Shown piece by piece: positions 1 to 10,965 of a stretch of 64,000 nucleotides of DNA. Numbering within the stretch: position 1 is the stretch's first letter; each line of letters begins with the position of its first letter. This DNA comes from Henckelia pumila. Lineage: Eukaryota > Streptophyta > Magnoliopsida > Lamiales > Gesneriaceae. Under the pieces are notes generated by a model. The model saw nothing but the letters and a program-made list of their open reading frames with translations. It was not told the origin of the DNA and made no database searches. A program made the position numbers and the translations under genes. The DNA lies in assembly GCF_033568475.1 (NCBI RefSeq), contig NC_133120.1:92522151-92586150 (forward strand). The letters run 5' to 3'.

Positions 1-1140
1 ATTATAAAATGAGTGCGAAAAATCTTTGTTGAAAGATTTTATATGTTACAAGTCGAATTGAATTTATAGACGTTGTTGCAAATAATTGTTGTAACAAATA
101 CTATAATTTTGTATAAATTAGACATTAAGGAAAATATATAATTTTTTTAAAAAAGAGGAAAATATATAATTTGATGTCGTGAAATATTTAATAAATAAAA
201 TTTAAGAAAAAATATATCAAATAATATATAGTTTTGAAAAATTATTTTACAACTAATGGTTTTGAGAAAATAATAATAATACAAATAATGCATTCTAAAT
301 TTTAAATTAAATTACAACGTCTTTTCTTGTTTACATAACAATTTTTTCCTTCTTTCACGATTTTTCGTTTACAGTCCATTTAAAAAAAATTAATTTTCTC
401 ATCATCTGCGATAATAATTTTTGCGATATTTTCTCTATCAATTATTTTTATTTTTATATCTTTATTCTTTGATTCTTTTGTTGGATTATGCTGAAAAAAT
501 TCTTTGCAAGAGTATAAATAATTTCATTGTTTTCAACCTCCATTCTTGTGTTATTATCTTTATTACTTGTCAGTCAACATCGTTAATAATCAATGTGTTA
601 TTGGACGTTTTTTTTAATTTAATGTTAAGTTGTTCGAAATCCACTATTGCAATAATTTTTTTTTGCTAAATTTTTACTTAAATTTTGAATGTTTTTGATT
701 AAAAATGTTAACATTTCATCTTGTATTTCAACTATCTTATCCATTTTGAGAATAAATGTGTATCATTTTTAATTTAGTGCCTTTAAAATTTTGCATTATT
801 TTGAAGTGATGTTGTCCTATAAATAAAGAAGATTTTATTAATAATTATTAATAATATAGAGGACCGAGAGTTTGCTTCTTTACAAAAAGTTATAACTAGC
901 GGTAATAATGCAACTCAAATCTTTTAAACCGCACAACAATCAAACGTCATGGTTTGATTGTTTTACACAGCAAGGACAATTATTGCACTCAGCAATCTTC
1001 ATTGCACTTCTTGTAATCAATGAGAATTGAACACATGACCTTATCTTAGATATCAATTGTATGACCGATGTCTTGTCACTTTACCAAAAGTTTACAGTTT
1101 TAATTTACAGTCATCATTATAACAGTTTAAAATAATACAT
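1..1140. repeat. R1 repeat, copy a (truncated by window start)
   Basis: AT-rich dispersed repeat of about 1.15 kb. The same sequence recurs, same orientation, at about 5585-6740, 6955-8110 and 35300-36470. It holds a minus-strand protein-like relic (430-744) and, near its right end, a degenerate minus-strand segment resembling an initiator tRNA-Met primer site flanked by short repeats. No intact gene is seen; short hydrophobic ORFs on the plus strand lie antisense to the relic. Confidence 0.75.
430..744 (-). pseudogene. Protein-coding relic of unrecognised family, copy 1
   Basis: On the minus strand this stretch encodes a broken peptide that begins MDK.VEIQDEML and later carries the core NNTLIINDIDLQ-like segment seen in the other copies. 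The ATG and reading direction are conserved between copies, but this one has frame breaks. I do not recognise the family. It could be the end of a transposase or a captured host exon; it could also be a chance ORF kept by shared descent of the repeat. Confidence 0.4.
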
Positions 1141-1837
1141 TATCAATAACTCATGTTAGCCTATATATATAATGTTTAAATTTTAATATAGTTTTATTTT
1201 GGAACAATATTGATATTGATTCTTATGCAATTATTAACTCGAATTTCAATTATTTGGTTAATTAATATTGAGCAAGTATGACATTTTGGTACCATGCATT
1301 TGTTTTATTTTCTTTTTATGTATGTTGCTCTGAATTGATATATATGATTTATTATGTATTTGCTAATAAATGAGATATGTTAATAAAATTAAATAAAATA
1401 TTCATTTTGTAATGTTCTAATTTATGTGTTAATTACTTGTTTTACAAATATTAATTTATGTAATAAAAATAATAACATATATAATGCATTCTAAACCTTA
1501 ATTTAAATTATTAATAAATATTTTCCTCTATATAATGAATTTTTATCTATTTCACAATTTTTTTTCATTTATCATGCATTATTTTTTCTATGAAAAAATC
1601 AATATTCTTATCATCTTTATCAACAACAATTTATATAGTGGGTCTGGCCAAACGCGAAGACCCACTTGGACTTGTTTGTGAACACGTTTGGGCGAGTCTA
1701 AACTAGTTTCTTCGGGAAGGGTTTAATACAAAACTAAGTTTAGACCCGGTCCATTATCATCACTTTATTGAAGTGTTGTCGTTCTGGTAATATATATACT
1801 ATTTGAAAGAAAAAACTATTACATGTTTAGTTATGAA
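1141..1837. repeat. R2 repeat, copy a
   Basis: AT-rich repeat ending in a GC-richer block (about 1637-1770) rich in GGGTCTGG, AGACCC and CCGGTCC words. Related copies lie at 8111-8815, 36471-37230 and 37841-38500 (same orientation) and 31672-32290 (inverted); 6741-6954 is a truncated copy. Here the short ORF seen in other copies is cut by an in-frame TAG near 1702. Confidence 0.7.
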
Positions 1838-3500
1838 ATCAATATAATCTTTAACATTGCAATTAATAAGTATTTCAAATAATTAAAAAAATATTTTGGT
1901 ATTTCACGGGACTTTATAAATAATACTTTATAAAATAGTAAAAATTTGATAGTTTTAATTGCAAGACCATCTCATAAATTTTTTAAAATGGTTTTAGCTT
2001 TTATGTGAAAGAAAATTAGTTAAAATTTTAATTTCAACTTTTATATATGTAATATGTGTGTATGTATTTTTTTATTTATTATTTTATATTAAAACTTGAA
2101 TATATTTGAATTTATTTATTTCAACATCTGTATATTATTTAATTAACACATATATATATATATATATATTAATAACTTTTCCAAATCTAATATTTGTATA
2201 TATTTAAATATGAACTCATAATATAATTCTTTATCTCAATAGGTCCTTACACGAATTAAAATATATAAGATTTTTTTTTAAAAAAAATATGTTTATTCAG
2301 TATACAAACAAATACAAATCAAGAATTGGTGTTTCAATATTTTAAGAAATTGAATAGTATTTAATTAAGATTTTGTGAATTTTTTTAAAAAATATTTGTG
2401 GAAAAAATATATTTATTTTATCTGCAAGAAAATAAAAAACAAAGTGTATGTTTTGATATTTCAATTTTTTTGAAAACTGAATTTTTATATAATATGCACA
2501 TACTTTTTCAATTTTGATCTTATCATAATAATCGATTTTACATATAATATAAATATTGATCACTTTATCCATAAAAAAAACAAAGTATTTTAGTATTTTA
2601 ATCTTTTTGAAAACTGAATCCTTATCTAATTTGCACACACTTTGTCAATTTTGACCTTATCATAATAATCAATATAATCTTTAATATTGCAACTAATAAT
2701 TATTTCAAGTACTTAAAAAATATTTTGGTATTTCACGTGACTTTATAAATAATATTTTATAAAAGATTAGAAATATGATATTTTTAATTGCATGACCATC
2801 TCATAATTTTTTTAAAATGATTTTAGCTTTTATGTGAAGGAAAATTAATTAAATTTTTAATTTCAACTTTTATATATATGATATGTGTGTGTTGATCTAT
2901 TTTTATTTATTATTTTATATTAAAACTTGTCTATATTTGAATTAATTTATTTCAACATATGTATATTTTTTAATTAATATATATATATATATATATATAT
3001 TATTAACTTTTCAAAATCTAATATTTGTATATATTTAAATATGAACTCATGATATAATTCTTACTTCAATAGGTCCTTACACGAATTAAAATATATAAGA
3101 TTTTTTTAAAAAAAATATGTTTATTCAGTATACAAACAAATAAAAATCAAGAATTCGGTGTTTCAATATTTTAAGAAAATGAATAGTATTTAATTAAGAA
3201 CTTTGTTATTTTTTTTAAAAAATATTTGTGAAAAAAATATATTCACTTTATCTACAAAAAAATAAAAAATAAAGTCTTTTGATATTTCAATTTTTTTGAA
3301 AACTGAATTTTTATATAATATGCACATATTTTTTCAATTTTGTTCTTATCATGATAATCGATTTTACATATAAATATTGATCACTTTATTTACAAGAAAA
3401 TAAAAAAATAAAGTATTTAAGCATTTCAATCTTTTTGAAAACCGAATCCTTATCTAATTTGCACACACTTTGTCAATTTTGACCTTATCATAATAATTTA
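1838..3500. repeat. R3 tandem duplication, two units of 830 bp
   Basis: The stretch starting at 1838 (atcaatataatctttaa) is repeated from 2668 with the same order of landmarks: the 'ttcaacttttatatat' segment, an AT run, 'ggtccttacacgaatta' and 'aatccttatctaatttgcac'. The units differ by scattered substitutions and small indels, so the duplication is not recent. A third, partial unit is at 8816-9265 and a fourth at 39516-40200. Confidence 0.75.
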
Positions 3501-3673
3501 TTTTACATATAATATAATATTGATTTACGTTTATGTCCTATAATTACAGTGTTGTTTTTTACTTTTATAACCCTATATATTTTTATATGATTTTATTTAT
3601 AATGTAAATAAAGGACAACATTGTTATTTCACAATGGTAAAACTTTGACCTTTTATTCACTCTTTTTTATATA
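3501..3673. repeat. Link sequence shared with 40200-40375
   Basis: Contains 'ataaccctatatattttta' and 'actttgaccttttattca', which recur at 40280-40375 and, duplicated again, at 40393-40478. It is the sequence immediately beside the Helitron-like 3' terminus at 3674; the related 40.3-kb copy lacks that terminus and so approximates an empty site. Confidence 0.5.
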
Positions 3674-5030
3674 CTAGTAAAATGCACGTGCGATGCACGT
3701 GGTGTCACTTTGTTTTTATAATATATATTTATTATTATTTTTATAAAAATTATATTTAGTAAGATTTTCACGGTCTCGTGATAAAAGTCATATTTGAATT
3801 ATTAATTATAAAAATCAACTGAAATAATACAATAATCATTAACAAGTTTTCAAATGTACGTCTTATTATTGATATTTGAAAATATAATGATTCAAACTAA
3901 AATTAATGATAAATAAATAACGTAATCATTAAATTACTAAACTATTATATTAAAAAATTACTAAACTATTAAGTTATTTATTATTTTAACTCTTTAATTA
4001 TATTTTTTAAATATAATTTTTATTATAAATTATTAAAATATAAATAAGAATACATTTTTCAACAAAAAAATCATATAAAAATAACGGAAAAAATACAATT
4101 TTGATCTTTTATTTGTATTTATGTTTCATTTTTTGTTCTATTGATGATGAATTTGTATTTTCAGTCTTATAACTCCTATTTTTTTGTTTTTGGTCATGTT
4201 ACAGTATATTTTCATTTGTAGTCATGTAGCTTTTATATTGTTTTTAATATTTTGTCAATTAACTTGTATGTTGTTTTCATTTTGATTTTTTTTACCATAG
4301 TCCATCATGTTTATCAGTCATAAAAAAGATCAAAAATTAAAATAAATACAAATTAAAAGATAAAAAATAAAAAAATAAAAACAAACAATAATAATAACCA
4401 AATAAAATTATAAATTCTACTATTCAATTTAAAATAACATTATATCCTAATATCATAAAATTTATTTAAAATTGGTTCAATAGTTATCATAATCATCATA
4501 AGAAATGTTCGTACCATGATTAATTTTATTTTATTGTCTTGGAATCATGCATAATCTCAAATATATTAAAGGACACCAATTTTAATACACGCTATCTTAA
4601 AATTTAAAACAATTATTATTGATATAAATAACTTATAATAATTGAATTGAATTAAATTATTATTCAATTAATTAGATAATACTCTCTCCATCCCAATTAT
4701 ATAGTTCACATTTTTTGTCCCAAAATATATAGTCATATATCGTATTTAATAATATTTTTTTAGACTTCTTTACTAATATACCACTATTAACTAAACCTTG
4801 CAAATTGTGCAATAATTTATAAAAACATTTGAAGGAATAAAATTTGAATTTTGTACGAAATTTGTTTTTCCAATTCTTTTTCTTAATGTGTACAAAAAAG
4901 CTAGAGTCTAGTACTATAATCGAAATAATCTAGCAGCCCAAGCGTCATGGTTCGATTGTTCTACCCAACAAGGATAATTATTCCACTCAACAATCTTCAT
5001 TGCACTCCTTGTAATCAATGAGAATCGATA
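3674..5030 (-). mobile_element. Helitron-like element, copy A (3' end at 3674)
   Basis: On the minus strand the element ends with a short palindrome (arms CACGTGC/GCACGTG, 3-nt loop, 3684-3701), then 'attttaCTAG' and a following T. This is the layout of a Helitron 3' terminus: hairpin about 10 nt before CTRR, inserted between A and T. An inverted relative ends at 33760. The 5' terminus is not resolved; homology between the copies runs through a Stowaway-like end (4679-4800) and an R1-type primer-site segment (4930-5030). Confidence 0.5.
4679..4800. mobile_element. Stowaway-like MITE end, copy A
   Basis: The sequence starts TACTCTCTCCATCCCAATTA and continues with 'gtcccaaaatatatagtc', which resembles the terminal inverted repeat of plant Tc1/mariner Stowaway-type MITEs (CTCCCTCCGTCCC). 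The opposite end is missing or too decayed to see. The same fragment occurs inverted at 32640-32762, so it was carried inside the duplicated Helitron-like unit. Confidence 0.45.
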
Positions 5031-5584
5031 AATCAATAATCACAAAATAAATAATAAACACATAAGATAAGAAATTACAAAATAAATATTTAATTTAATT
5101 AACTTATCTCACTTATTAAAAAATACAGAATAAATAATATTACTTGAAAACATACATACATGAGTTAGAAAATAAGACGAATTCATGATAAGAAACAGAC
5201 CATGATTGCACAAGAATAAAAAAAAATAGAAAATACTAGCTGTAATGATTGCATAGGTTTCAATACCAAAATTGTGATAAGGTAAAAATACATTAAATAT
5301 TATATTTATAATCTTACATGAGTTATTGATAATGTCTTATTCTAAACTGTTAATGTAGATATAAAATAATGATGACCATAAATGAAAAAAATTATTGAAA
5401 CTCGGGGGTTACATTGTTCGAAAATATTGTAAATTTTTTTATTAGTTGCAGTGTTAAAGATTATATTGATTCCATAACTAAACATGTAGTTTTTGTTTCA
5501 AATAGTATATATATTACCAATTATTATAAAATATACTTTATTTAAAGAACGACAACACTTCAATAAAGGGATGATATTTACAAC
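5031..5584. repeat. R4 repeat (+ orientation)
   Basis: AT-rich repeat running from 'cacaaaataaataataaacac' to 'gacaacacttcaataaaggg'. A closely similar direct copy is at 31131-31671, and inverted copies are at 37231-37760 and 38501-39080. The Athila element landed in another R4 copy, at the site equivalent to 'gggggttacattgttcg' near 5405. Confidence 0.7.
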
Positions 5585-6029
5585 ATTTTTTTATAAAATG
5601 AGTGTGAAGAATCTTTGTTTAGATTTTATATGTTACAAGTCTAATTGAATTTATAAACGTTATTGCAAATAATGGTAGTAACAAATACTATAATTTTGTA
5701 TAAATTATACATTGAGAAAAATATATAATTTGATGTCATGAAATATTTAATAAATAAAATTTAAAAAAAATATATAACAAAAAATACATAGTGTTGAAAA
5801 ATTATTTTACCACTACTGATTTTGAAATAATAATAATAATACAAATAATGCATTCTAAACTTTAAATTAAATTACAGCGTCTTTTCCTTCTTTACATAAT
5901 CATTTTTTCTTCTTTCACGATTTTTTCGTTTGTCGTCCATTATTTATTCCTAAAAAAATAATTTTTTCACAATCTTCGATAATAATTTTTGAGATGTTTT
6001 CTCTATCAATTATTTTTATTTTTATATAT

Positions 6030-6319
6030 TTATTCTTTGATTCTTTTATTGGATCATGCTGAAATAATTTTTTGCTAGAGTATAAATAATTTCATTGTCT
6101 CCAACCTCCATTCTTCTATTATTATCTTCTATTACTTTGTAAGTCAATATCGTTGATAATCAATGTGTTATTGGACGATTTTTTTATTTTTAATTTCATG
6201 CTAAGTTTTTCGAAATCTACTATTGCAATAATTTTTGTTGCTAAATTTTTGCTCGAATTTTGAATGCTTTTGATTAAAAATGTTAACATTTCATCTTGTA
6301 TTTCAACCGTCTTATCCAT
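6030..6319 (-). pseudogene. Protein-coding relic, copy 2 (best preserved start)
   Basis: The longest uninterrupted version of the N-terminal half: 65 codons from ATG at 6319, beginning MDKTVEIQDEMLTFLIK and reaching NNTLIINDIDLQ before a frame break. The segment downstream to about 6030 still resembles the C-terminal half seen in copy 3. Family unrecognised, no membrane segment or known catalytic motif. Lies inside an R1 repeat with no visible promoter, so expression is doubtful. Confidence 0.45.
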
Positions 6320-6429
6320 TTTGAGAATAAATGTATATTTGTTTATTTAATGTCTCTAAAATCTTGTAATATATTGAAGTGACGTTGTCCTATAAATAAA
6401 GAAGATTTTATTAATAATTTGTAACAATA

Positions 6430-6740
6430 TACAGGACTGAGCGCTTACTGCTTTACCAAAAGCTATAACTGACGGTAATAGTGCAACTCAAATCTTTTAA
6501 TTAAACCGCACAACAGCCAAGCTTCATGGTTAGATTGTTTTACCCAGCAAGGACAATTATTGCACTCAAAAATCTTTATTGCACTCCTTGTAATCAATGA
6601 GAATCGAACTCATGAACTTAGCTCTGATACCAATTGTAAGATCAATCGCTTGTCACTTTACCAAAAGCTTACAGTTTCAATGTTCATCACTTACAGTTAT
6701 CGTTAATTCGTAATTTTATAGCTATATATATTAACAGTTT
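6430..6740 (-). mobile_element. TRIM-like segment with tRNA-iMet primer-site motif
   Basis: On the minus strand TGGTATCAGAGC (complement at 6621-6632) directly follows a segment ending '...gatcttacaat'. A related short segment (core 'agcttttggtaaag') recurs about 190 nt further on. A short terminal repeat followed at once by an iMet primer site is the layout of a terminal-repeat retrotransposon in miniature (TRIM). The repeats are short and ends and target duplication are not defined. Related segments are at 820-1140, 4930-5030, 7800-8110, 32330-32530 and 36120-36440. Confidence 0.35.
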
Positions 6741-6954
6741 AAAATAATACATTATCCATAACTCATGTTAGCCTATAGATATAATGTTTAATATAGTTTT
6801 ATTTTGGCACAATATTGATATTGATTCTTATGCAATTATTAACTCGAGTTTTCATCATTTGGTTGATTAATATTGAGAAAATATGACATGTTTAATTTGG
6901 TACCATGCATTTGTTTTATTTAGTAAATATTAAATTCAATGTAATATGATATTT
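6741..6954. repeat. R2 repeat, truncated copy
   Basis: Starts like the other R2 copies ('taacagtttaaaataatac') but stops after 'ccatgcatttgttttattt', where the next R1 copy begins. Confidence 0.55.
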
Positions 6955-8110
6955 ACAACATGTATTATAAAATGAGTGCAAAGAATCTTTATTGAAAGAT
7001 TTTGTATGTTACAAGTCTAATTGAATTTATAGACATTGCTGCAAATAATAGTTGTAACAAATACTATAATTTTGTATAAATTAGACATTAAAAAAATATA
7101 TAATTTTTTTTAAAAAGAGGAAAATATATAATTTGATGTCGTGACATGTTTAATAAATAAAATTTAAGAAAAAAATATATCAAATAATATATAGTTTTGA
7201 AAAATTATTTTACAACTACTGGTTTTGAGAAAATAATAGTAATACAAATAATGCATTCTAAATTTTAAATTAAACTATAACATCTTTTCTTGTTTACATA
7301 ACAATTTTTTCCTTCTTTCACGATTTTTCGTTTACAGTCCATTTATAAAAAAAATTAATTTTCTCATCATCTTCGATAATAATTTTTGTGATATTTTCTC
7401 TATCAATTATTTATATTTTTATATCTTTATTGTTTGATTCTTTTGTTGGATTATGCTGAAAAAATTCTTTGCAAGAGTATAAATAATTTTATTGTTTCCA
7501 ACCTCCATTCTTGTGTTATTATCTTCTATTACTTGTAAGTCAATATCGTTAATAATCAATGTGTTATTGAACGTTTTTTCTATTTTTAATTTAATGTTAA
7601 GTTGTTCGAAATCCACCATTGCAATAATTTTTTATGCTAAATTTTTACTCGAATTTTGAATGTTTTTGATTAAAAATGTTAACATTTCATCTTGTATTTC
7701 AACTGTCTTATCCATTTTGACAATAAATGTATATTCTTTTTAATTTAGTGCCTTTAAAATTTTGCATTATTTTGAAGTGATATTGTCCTATAAATAAAGA
7801 AGATTTTATTAATAATTTGTAATAATATAGAGGACCGAGAGTTTGTTGCTTTACCAAAAGTTATAACTGGCGGTAATAATGCAACTCAAATCTTTTAAAC
7901 CGCACAACAATCAAGCGTCATGGTTTGATTGTTTTACACAGCAAGGACAATTATTTCACTCAACAATCTTCATTGCACTTCTTGTAATCAATGAGAATCG
8001 AACACATGACCTTATCTTTGATATCAATTGTATGACCGATCGCTTGTCACTTTACCAAAAGTTTACAGTTTCAATTTACTGTCATCATTATAACAGTTTA
8101 AAATAATGCA
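6955..8110. repeat. R1 repeat, copy c
   Basis: Nearly the same as 1-1140, at a constant offset of about 6.97 kb that continues through the following R2 and R3 copies. 1-2330 and 6967-9275 are therefore one long direct duplication rather than independent insertions. Confidence 0.75.
7419..7715 (-). pseudogene. Protein-coding relic, copy 3 (best preserved C-terminal half)
   Basis: From about 7619 downwards 66 codons are open, containing NNTLIINDIDLQVIED, then R.EVGNNKIIYTLAK and FFSIIQQKNQ. The ATG equivalent to copy 2 is at 7713-7715 but the segment between is interrupted. Copies 2 and 3 overlap in the IINDID core, suggesting an ancestral product of roughly 100-130 residues. Function unknown. 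Confidence 0.45.
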
Positions 8111-8815
8111 TTATCAATAACTCATGTTAACCTATAGATATAATGTTTTTTAAATTTTAATAAAGTTTTATTTTGGAACAATATTGATATTGATTCTTAT
8201 GCAATTATTAACTCGAATTTCAATTATTTGGTTGATTAATATTGAGAAAGTATGACATTTTTGGTACCATGCATTTGTTTTATTTTTTTTCTTATGTATG
8301 TTGCTATGAATCGATATATATGATTTATTATGTATTTGATAATATGTGAGATATGTTAATCAAATTAAATAAAATATTCATTTTGTAATGTTCTAATTTA
8401 TGTGTTAATTACTTGTTTTACAAATATTAATTCATGTAATAGAAATAATAACATATATAATGCATTCTAAATCTTAATTTAAATTATTAATAAATATTTT
8501 CCTCTATATAATGAATTTTTATCTATTTCACGATTTTTTTCCATTTATCATGCATTATTTTTTTCTATGAAAAAATCAATATTCTTATCATCTTTATTAA
8601 CAACAATTTATATGGTGGGTCTGGCCAAACACAAAGACCCACTTGGACTTGTTTGTGAACACGTTTGGGCGAGTCTAAACTCGTTTCTCCGGGACGGATT
8701 TAATACAAGACTAAGTTTAGACCCGGTCCATTATCATCACTTTATTGAAGTGTTTTCGTTCTGGTAATATATATACTATTTGAAAAAAAAAACTATTACA
8801 TGTTTAGTTATTGAA
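8111..8815. repeat. R2 repeat, copy c, with 66-codon ORF
   Basis: Contains an ORF (8567-8767, +) starting MKKSIFLSSLLTTIYMVGLA and continuing through the GGGTCTGG-rich block. Equivalent ORFs are open in the copies at 36961-37182 and 38174-38437. The hydrophobic start looks like a signal peptide, but the rest is read from word-repetitive DNA. I treat this as repeat sequence, not a gene. Confidence 0.65.
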
Positions 8816-9265
8816 TCAATATAATATTTAACATTGCAACTAATAAGTATTTCAAATGCTTAAAAAAATATTTTGGTATATCACGGGACTTTATAAATAG
8901 TACTTTATAAAATATTAGAAATCTGATAGTTTTAATTGAAACATCATCTCATAATTTTTTTTAAATGGTTTTTGCTTTTATGTGAAGGAAAATTAGTTAA
9001 AATTTTAATTTCAACTTTTATATATGTGATATGTGTGTGTTGATGTATTTTTTTATTTATTATTTTATTTTAAAACTTGACTATATGTGAATTGATTTAT
9101 TTCAACATCTGTATATTATTTAATTAACACATATATATATATTTATATATTAAGAACTTTTTCAAATCTAATATTTGTATATATTTAAATATGAACTCAT
9201 GATATAATTCTTTACTCCAATAGGTCCTTATATGAATTAAATATATAAGATTTTTTTAAAAAAAA
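8816..9265. repeat. R3 repeat, partial copy
   Basis: Matches the first half of the 830-bp unit of 1838-3500, up to 'tttttttaaaaaaaatatgtttattta', where an R4 copy begins. Confidence 0.65.
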
Positions 9266-9399
9266 TATGTTTATTTACATTTAAACATTCTATTTATAAG
9301 ATTGCATGAGTTATTGAAATGTCTTATCTTAAACTATTAATGTAAATATATAAAAAAAAATATTATCTTAAATGACGACATTGAAATTACTACAGTTAC
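9266..9399. repeat. R4 repeat, left part split by the Athila insertion
   Basis: Matches R4 ('gcatgagttattgaaatgtc', 'ttaatgtaaatata') up to GTTAC at 9395-9399. The R4 sequence resumes after the element with GTTAC at 30372-30376 ('acattgttagaaaatattgc'), giving a 5-bp target duplication. Confidence 0.8.
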
Positions 9400-9653
9400 T
9401 GATAGGAGTCATTTTTGTGCGTTGTTTTGCTTGTTTTGTGTTTGTTTTGCATTCGTTTCGTTTACGTTGTGTCTGTTCTTTACCATTCTTGTTCTGTTTA
9501 TTGTTTTATTGTATTTGTAGTCACTTCTCTGGTTTATTTTTTTTTACTGCAGGAAATCACTAGGAAAAGCTGATTTTTTGGTGAGAAGGCGATGCACGCA
9601 TGAGGCCGTGAGGAAAGCAAGAGAAGGAATTTATATTTCTGGAAAAAGACAGG

Positions 9654-9835
9654 GCGCCCGGGCGGAACTTTTCTACCGCCCGTGCGCACTCATGTTTGGG
9701 AAAAACAGTAGTTGGCCATAAAACAAGGCGCCCGGGCGGCAATTTTCTACCGCCCACGCGCACTCACGAATGAGCAAAACAGTATGCTGCCAATTTTTGA
9801 GGCGCCCGGGCGGCACTTTTCTACCGCCCGGGCAC
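9654..9835 (+). repeat. GC-rich stem-loop array in LTR, 3 units
   Basis: Three 34-nt units begin at 9654, 9728 and 9802, a strict 74-nt period. Each has a 5' arm close to GCGCCCGGGCGG, a loop close to CACTTTTCTA and a 3' arm close to CCGCCCGGGCGC; unit 3 is closest to perfect. Spacers of about 40 nt share words such as 'aaaacagta'. The array ends about 60 nt before the TATA box, where an enhancer or silencer would lie. Role unknown. Confidence 0.85.
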
Positions 9836-9896
9836 GATGCGCAGATTTGGAATTTTAATATGTTGGAGAGTTTATTTCGGGAAGGATTCTTGGGGA

Positions 9897-9906
9897 CTAT
9901 AAATAC
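9897..9906 (+). promoter_or_regulatory. TATA box of the Athila LTR
   Basis: CTATAAATAC, conserved in the 3' LTR at 29421-29430. It is the likely core promoter for the genomic transcript, which would start about 30 nt downstream. Confidence 0.7.
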
Positions 9907-10853
9907 AATTCTTTCCATAGATTTAGGGTGTGAAGGGAGGCGCACAGAAGGAGGTAGACGGCGGCTAAGAGTTTGAAGTTTTCTCATCTCCATTGGGAGT
10001 TTTTCTCTTCGTCTTTTCTGAATTTTTATGTTAAATGTTTTTTTTAGATTGAATTTTGTAATGACGTTCAGTAGTTAAACTTTTATTTTGTTGGAATCAA
10101 GGGGATCCGAACCCCGAAACACTGTAGTGTGATTGAATCACCGGACGTATTGAGATTTGATTTATGTTTATAATTGATTTTATCATGTGTTTTCTTTATG
10201 TTGATGATTAGCTACCCTTAACATAGATTCGTAAATTGTGAATTGCTGTCGCGAGATAGGTTCATAGTTAGGACGAATGATAGAATCCATGGACTTAAAA
10301 TATGCATAGAGATATGGTATTTAGTACATGTTGATAGCCATAGACCACCAGGTTAAAAGTTGTAGAATTCATAGAACATAAAACGATCAGTCGTGATAAA
10401 CAATTAGAGAGATTTAATTGTTTCATTGATTTGATTAGTTTGGCATAACCTCGAGAGAGAGTGTCAATGTTTCAGGAATTTCTGTCAAACTTATGCCATA
10501 AATTAAGTTCCAATCGTCCAGTTCAATTAGGGGGAAGGTGAACCGAAATTCCAACAAAATCTTTTCAAATTGTTATTTTTCAATCGTGAGAATTGGTTTC
10601 TTGGTTGTGAAATATTTATTTATTTACATTGAGTTCTTAGTATTAAATGTTAGATAGAATCCAAAATCAACTTTTTGATACTTTGTGTAGTTAAAAATTA
10701 AAGAAACAAATTATTATTGATTAGTCCCTGAGGACGATACTCGTACTCAGTATATTTTATTATAACTTGAATCGTGCACTTGCGATTATTTCGACTGGAA
10801 CTGAGAGATTTTTATAGCAAACTTAAGTGTTAGTATTCCGTCGATCAAGTTTT

Positions 10854-10870
10854 TGGCGCCGTTGCCGGGG
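10854..10870 (+). promoter_or_regulatory. Primer-binding site, tRNA-Asp
   Basis: TGGCGCCGTTGCCGGGG is the exact complement of the 3' end of plant tRNA-Asp (...CCCCGGCAACGGCGCCA). It lies six bases after the LTR. This primer is typical of Athila-type elements. Confidence 0.9.
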
Positions 10871-10965
10871 ACTATTGAGAATTTAATTTGCTTTATTTGA
10901 TTTTTCTCTATTACAATTTTAATCACTCTTTTCCATCTGTGAACTGCAGGATTCTCTTGCAGTGC

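Larger units (their letters stand above)
5585..6740. repeat. R1 repeat, copy b
   Basis: Second R1 copy, same landmarks as 1-1140. Its right part (6430-6740) holds, on the minus strand, an intact 12-nt TGGTATCAGAGC (complement at 6621-6632) with short related segments on both sides. Confidence 0.7.
9400..10847 (+). repeat. Athila 5' LTR
   Basis: 1448 bp, TG...CA. The 3' LTR (19420-19838 joined to 29340-30371) matches it closely with scattered substitutions. U3 contains the stem-loop array (9654-9835) and a TATA box (9897-9906). Confidence 0.93.

Noticed and set aside
421..669. Hydrophobic 82-codon ORF, possible membrane protein
   Set aside because: It lies antisense to the IINDID relic in an R1 copy and is not open in the other copies.
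9654..9835. Regularly spaced repeats resembling a CRISPR array
   Set aside because: Only three units, palindromic throughout, inside a plant LTR and duplicated in the partner LTR; spacers are themselves similar.
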